Below the pieces are notes generated by a model. The model searched no databases, was not told where the DNA came from, and saw only the letters and a program-made list of their open reading frames with translations. 21,258 nt of DNA from contig CANFFZ010000028.1 of NCBI GenBank assembly GCA_947446155.1, positions 1-21,258 on the forward strand, written 5' to 3'. Below, one piece after another: positions 20,273 to 21,258 of this stretch (the stretch's first letter is position 1; every line of letters begins with the position of its first letter). The stretch comes from Chloroflexota bacterium (GTDB taxonomy: Bacteria; Chloroflexota; Dehalococcoidia; UBA2979). A program made the translations under genes and the position numbers.

Positions 20273-21088
20273 CTACTCGAAGAGCGGCTGACAGGTCAGG
20301 CAATAGTTCGTCTCGGAGCCGCTACGCACCTGGCCGCGGATCGCGGAGCCGCACTTTGGGCAATCCTGCCCGGCGCGCCGGTGGACCTTCAGGTGCTGCC
20401 GCCACTCTTCCTTCTTGCCCAGTCCCTCGCCCTGCACCGTCGCGTCCACGATCGTGATCGATTCTTCGAGGGTGGCGCGCATCGCGGTGTACAGGCGCCG
20501 CTGGTCGGCCTCGTCCATCGTCGCGCGCCGTCGATGCGGGTGGAGGCCGGCGGCCCAGAGGATCTCGTCCGAGTAGGCGTTACCGACGCCGGCCATGAAC
20601 TCCTGGTTGGTGAGGGTGGCCTTGATCTGGCCTCGACGGGGCTTCAGCCGCGTGAGGAAGTCGTCCTCCGTGATCGCCATCGCGTCCGGGCCGAGCGTCG
20701 GCATCTGCGGCACCTGCTCGAGGCCGTCGCCGGGGACGAGGTACCAGCGCCCCATGCGCCGCTGGTCGGAGTAGCGCACCTCGTGGCCGTCATCGAAGCG
20801 GAGGACGACGCCGAGCATGCCGGGCTTGCGCGTGCCCTTCTCGACCCAGTGGAAGCGTCCGGTCAGCATCGGGTTCACGACGAGCAGACGACCGTCGTCG
20901 ACGAACCAGATCAGGAACTTCCCTAGCCGGTGGATTTCGCCGAAGCGGTGCCCCACCAGCGTCGCGAGGTCCTCCGCCCCGGTGCGCACGAGCCACGGCA
21001 GCGGCGTCTCCACCTCGGTGACCGTGAGGGCCTCGAGGCGCGGCATGAGGTAGTGGCGGACGGCCTCGAGGTCGGGGATCTCCGGCAT
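20273..21088 (-). CDS. mutM: Fpg/MutM-type (formamidopyrimidine) DNA glycosylase
   Basis: A 271-residue base-excision repair enzyme that removes oxidised purines and cuts at the abasic site. The N-terminus MPEIPDLE supplies the catalytic Pro2 and Glu3, and K57 in LGKFLIWF is the DNA-binding lysine. Helix-two-turn-helix residues KATLTNQEFMAGVGNAYSDEIL are clear. The C-terminal zinc finger CPKCGSAIRGQVRSGSETNYCLTCQ has four cysteines. Differences from E. coli Fpg are PDLE for PEVE, NPMLTGR for HLGMSG and Met112 where Phe (RRFG) usually fills the space left by the flipped base. This suggests a separate Fpg subfamily with possibly altered substrate choice. It starts 12 bp after pheA. Confidence 0.88.
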   Translation of the reverse strand: MPEIPDLEAVRHYLMPRLEALTVTEVETPLPWLVRTGAEDLATLVGHRFGEIHRLGKFLIWFVDDGRLLVVNPMLTGRFHWVEKGTRKPGMLGVVLRFDDGHEVRYSDQRRMGRWYLVPGDGLEQVPQMPTLGPDAMAITEDDFLTRLKPRRGQIKATLTNQEFMAGVGNAYSDEILWAAGLHPHRRRATMDEADQRRLYTAMRATLEESITIVDATVQGEGLGKKEEWRQHLKVHRRAGQDCPKCGSAIRGQVRSGSETNYCLTCQPLFE

Positions 21089-21100
21089 CGCGCGCCTCGC

Positions 21101-21258
21101 TCAGTCGCCTGCGTCCCAGCGCGGGTAGGAACCGAGGACGACCAGCCAGGAGGCGATCGCCTGCACCTCGGCCAGTGCTTCGGCGAGGTCGGGGTCGGTG
21201 CGGTGGCCCTGGATGTCGACCCAGAAGATGTACGTGCCGAGCTGGCGGCGTGTCGGGC
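21101..21258 (-). CDS. pheA: prephenate dehydratase, C-terminal ACT end (partial)
   Basis: The window ends inside a - strand frame that gives 52 residues and stops at 21101. The sequence PTRRQLGTYIFWVDIQGH, then DPDLAEALAEV and WLVVLGSYPRW, matches the end of the ACT regulatory domain of prephenate dehydratase (LGxYxFxVDxxGH and LKVLGSYPR). This enzyme makes phenylpyruvate in phenylalanine synthesis, and the ACT domain binds phenylalanine as feedback inhibitor. The catalytic part lies beyond the window. mutM starts 12 bp downstream, so both are likely in one transcript. Confidence 0.85.
   Translation of the reverse strand, partial: PTRRQLGTYIFWVDIQGHRTDPDLAEALAEVQAIASWLVVLGSYPRWDAGD

Overview
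The window is a high-GC (roughly two-thirds G+C), gene-dense bacterial chromosome segment with mostly ordinary housekeeping genes. Strong use of G/C at third codon positions, frequent GTG/TTG starts and the gene order rpsO-pnp-dapB-asd-dapA are compatible with a high-GC Chloroflexota lineage (Dehalococcoidia-like). That assignment is inference, and a high-GC actinobacterium cannot be excluded by eye. I see no tRNA, rRNA, insertion sequence, prophage, CRISPR array or recognisable defence system.

Region 1 (1-4009) has the 3' end of gyrB, a small unknown gene, a HAD hydrolase and a methyltransferase on the + strand. nadD and obgE lie on the - strand and converge on the methyltransferase. Region 2 (4010-6206) is the replication-control area. 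A 363-bp gap with several DnaA-box-like 9-mers and a dip in GC lies between obgE and the 3' end of dnaA and is the best candidate for the chromosomal origin. A 484-bp divergent gap between dnaA and coaX holds a coaX promoter and a clean inverted repeat.

Region 3 (6207-12553) has coaX and coaBC, overlapping genes for two parts of coenzyme A synthesis. It also has a HAD/VOC gene pair on the - strand that overlaps by 4 bp, leucyl aminopeptidase (pepA), a PAP2/AUR1-type membrane phosphatase and a divergent DegV-like protein. Region 4 (12554-19500) is the rpsO-pnp block, with structured leaders, a glycine/arginine-rich tail on PNPase and an intrinsic terminator. It is followed by a nucleotidyltransferase and the lysine/diaminopimelate genes dapB, asd and dapA. 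Together these three provide aspartate-semialdehyde, its condensation with pyruvate, and the following reduction. Region 5 (19501-21258) is a - strand set: the C-terminal end of pheA, an Fpg/MutM-type DNA glycosylase and an unknown protein.

The points most worth a second look are the putative oriC, the RGG-type tail of PNPase, the shared 11-bp element and paired hairpins in the rpsO/pnp leaders, the substituted CoaC active-site positions in CoaBC, and apparently leaderless genes. No clearly new multi-gene system was found. All positions and motif counts were read by hand without alignment or folding software.
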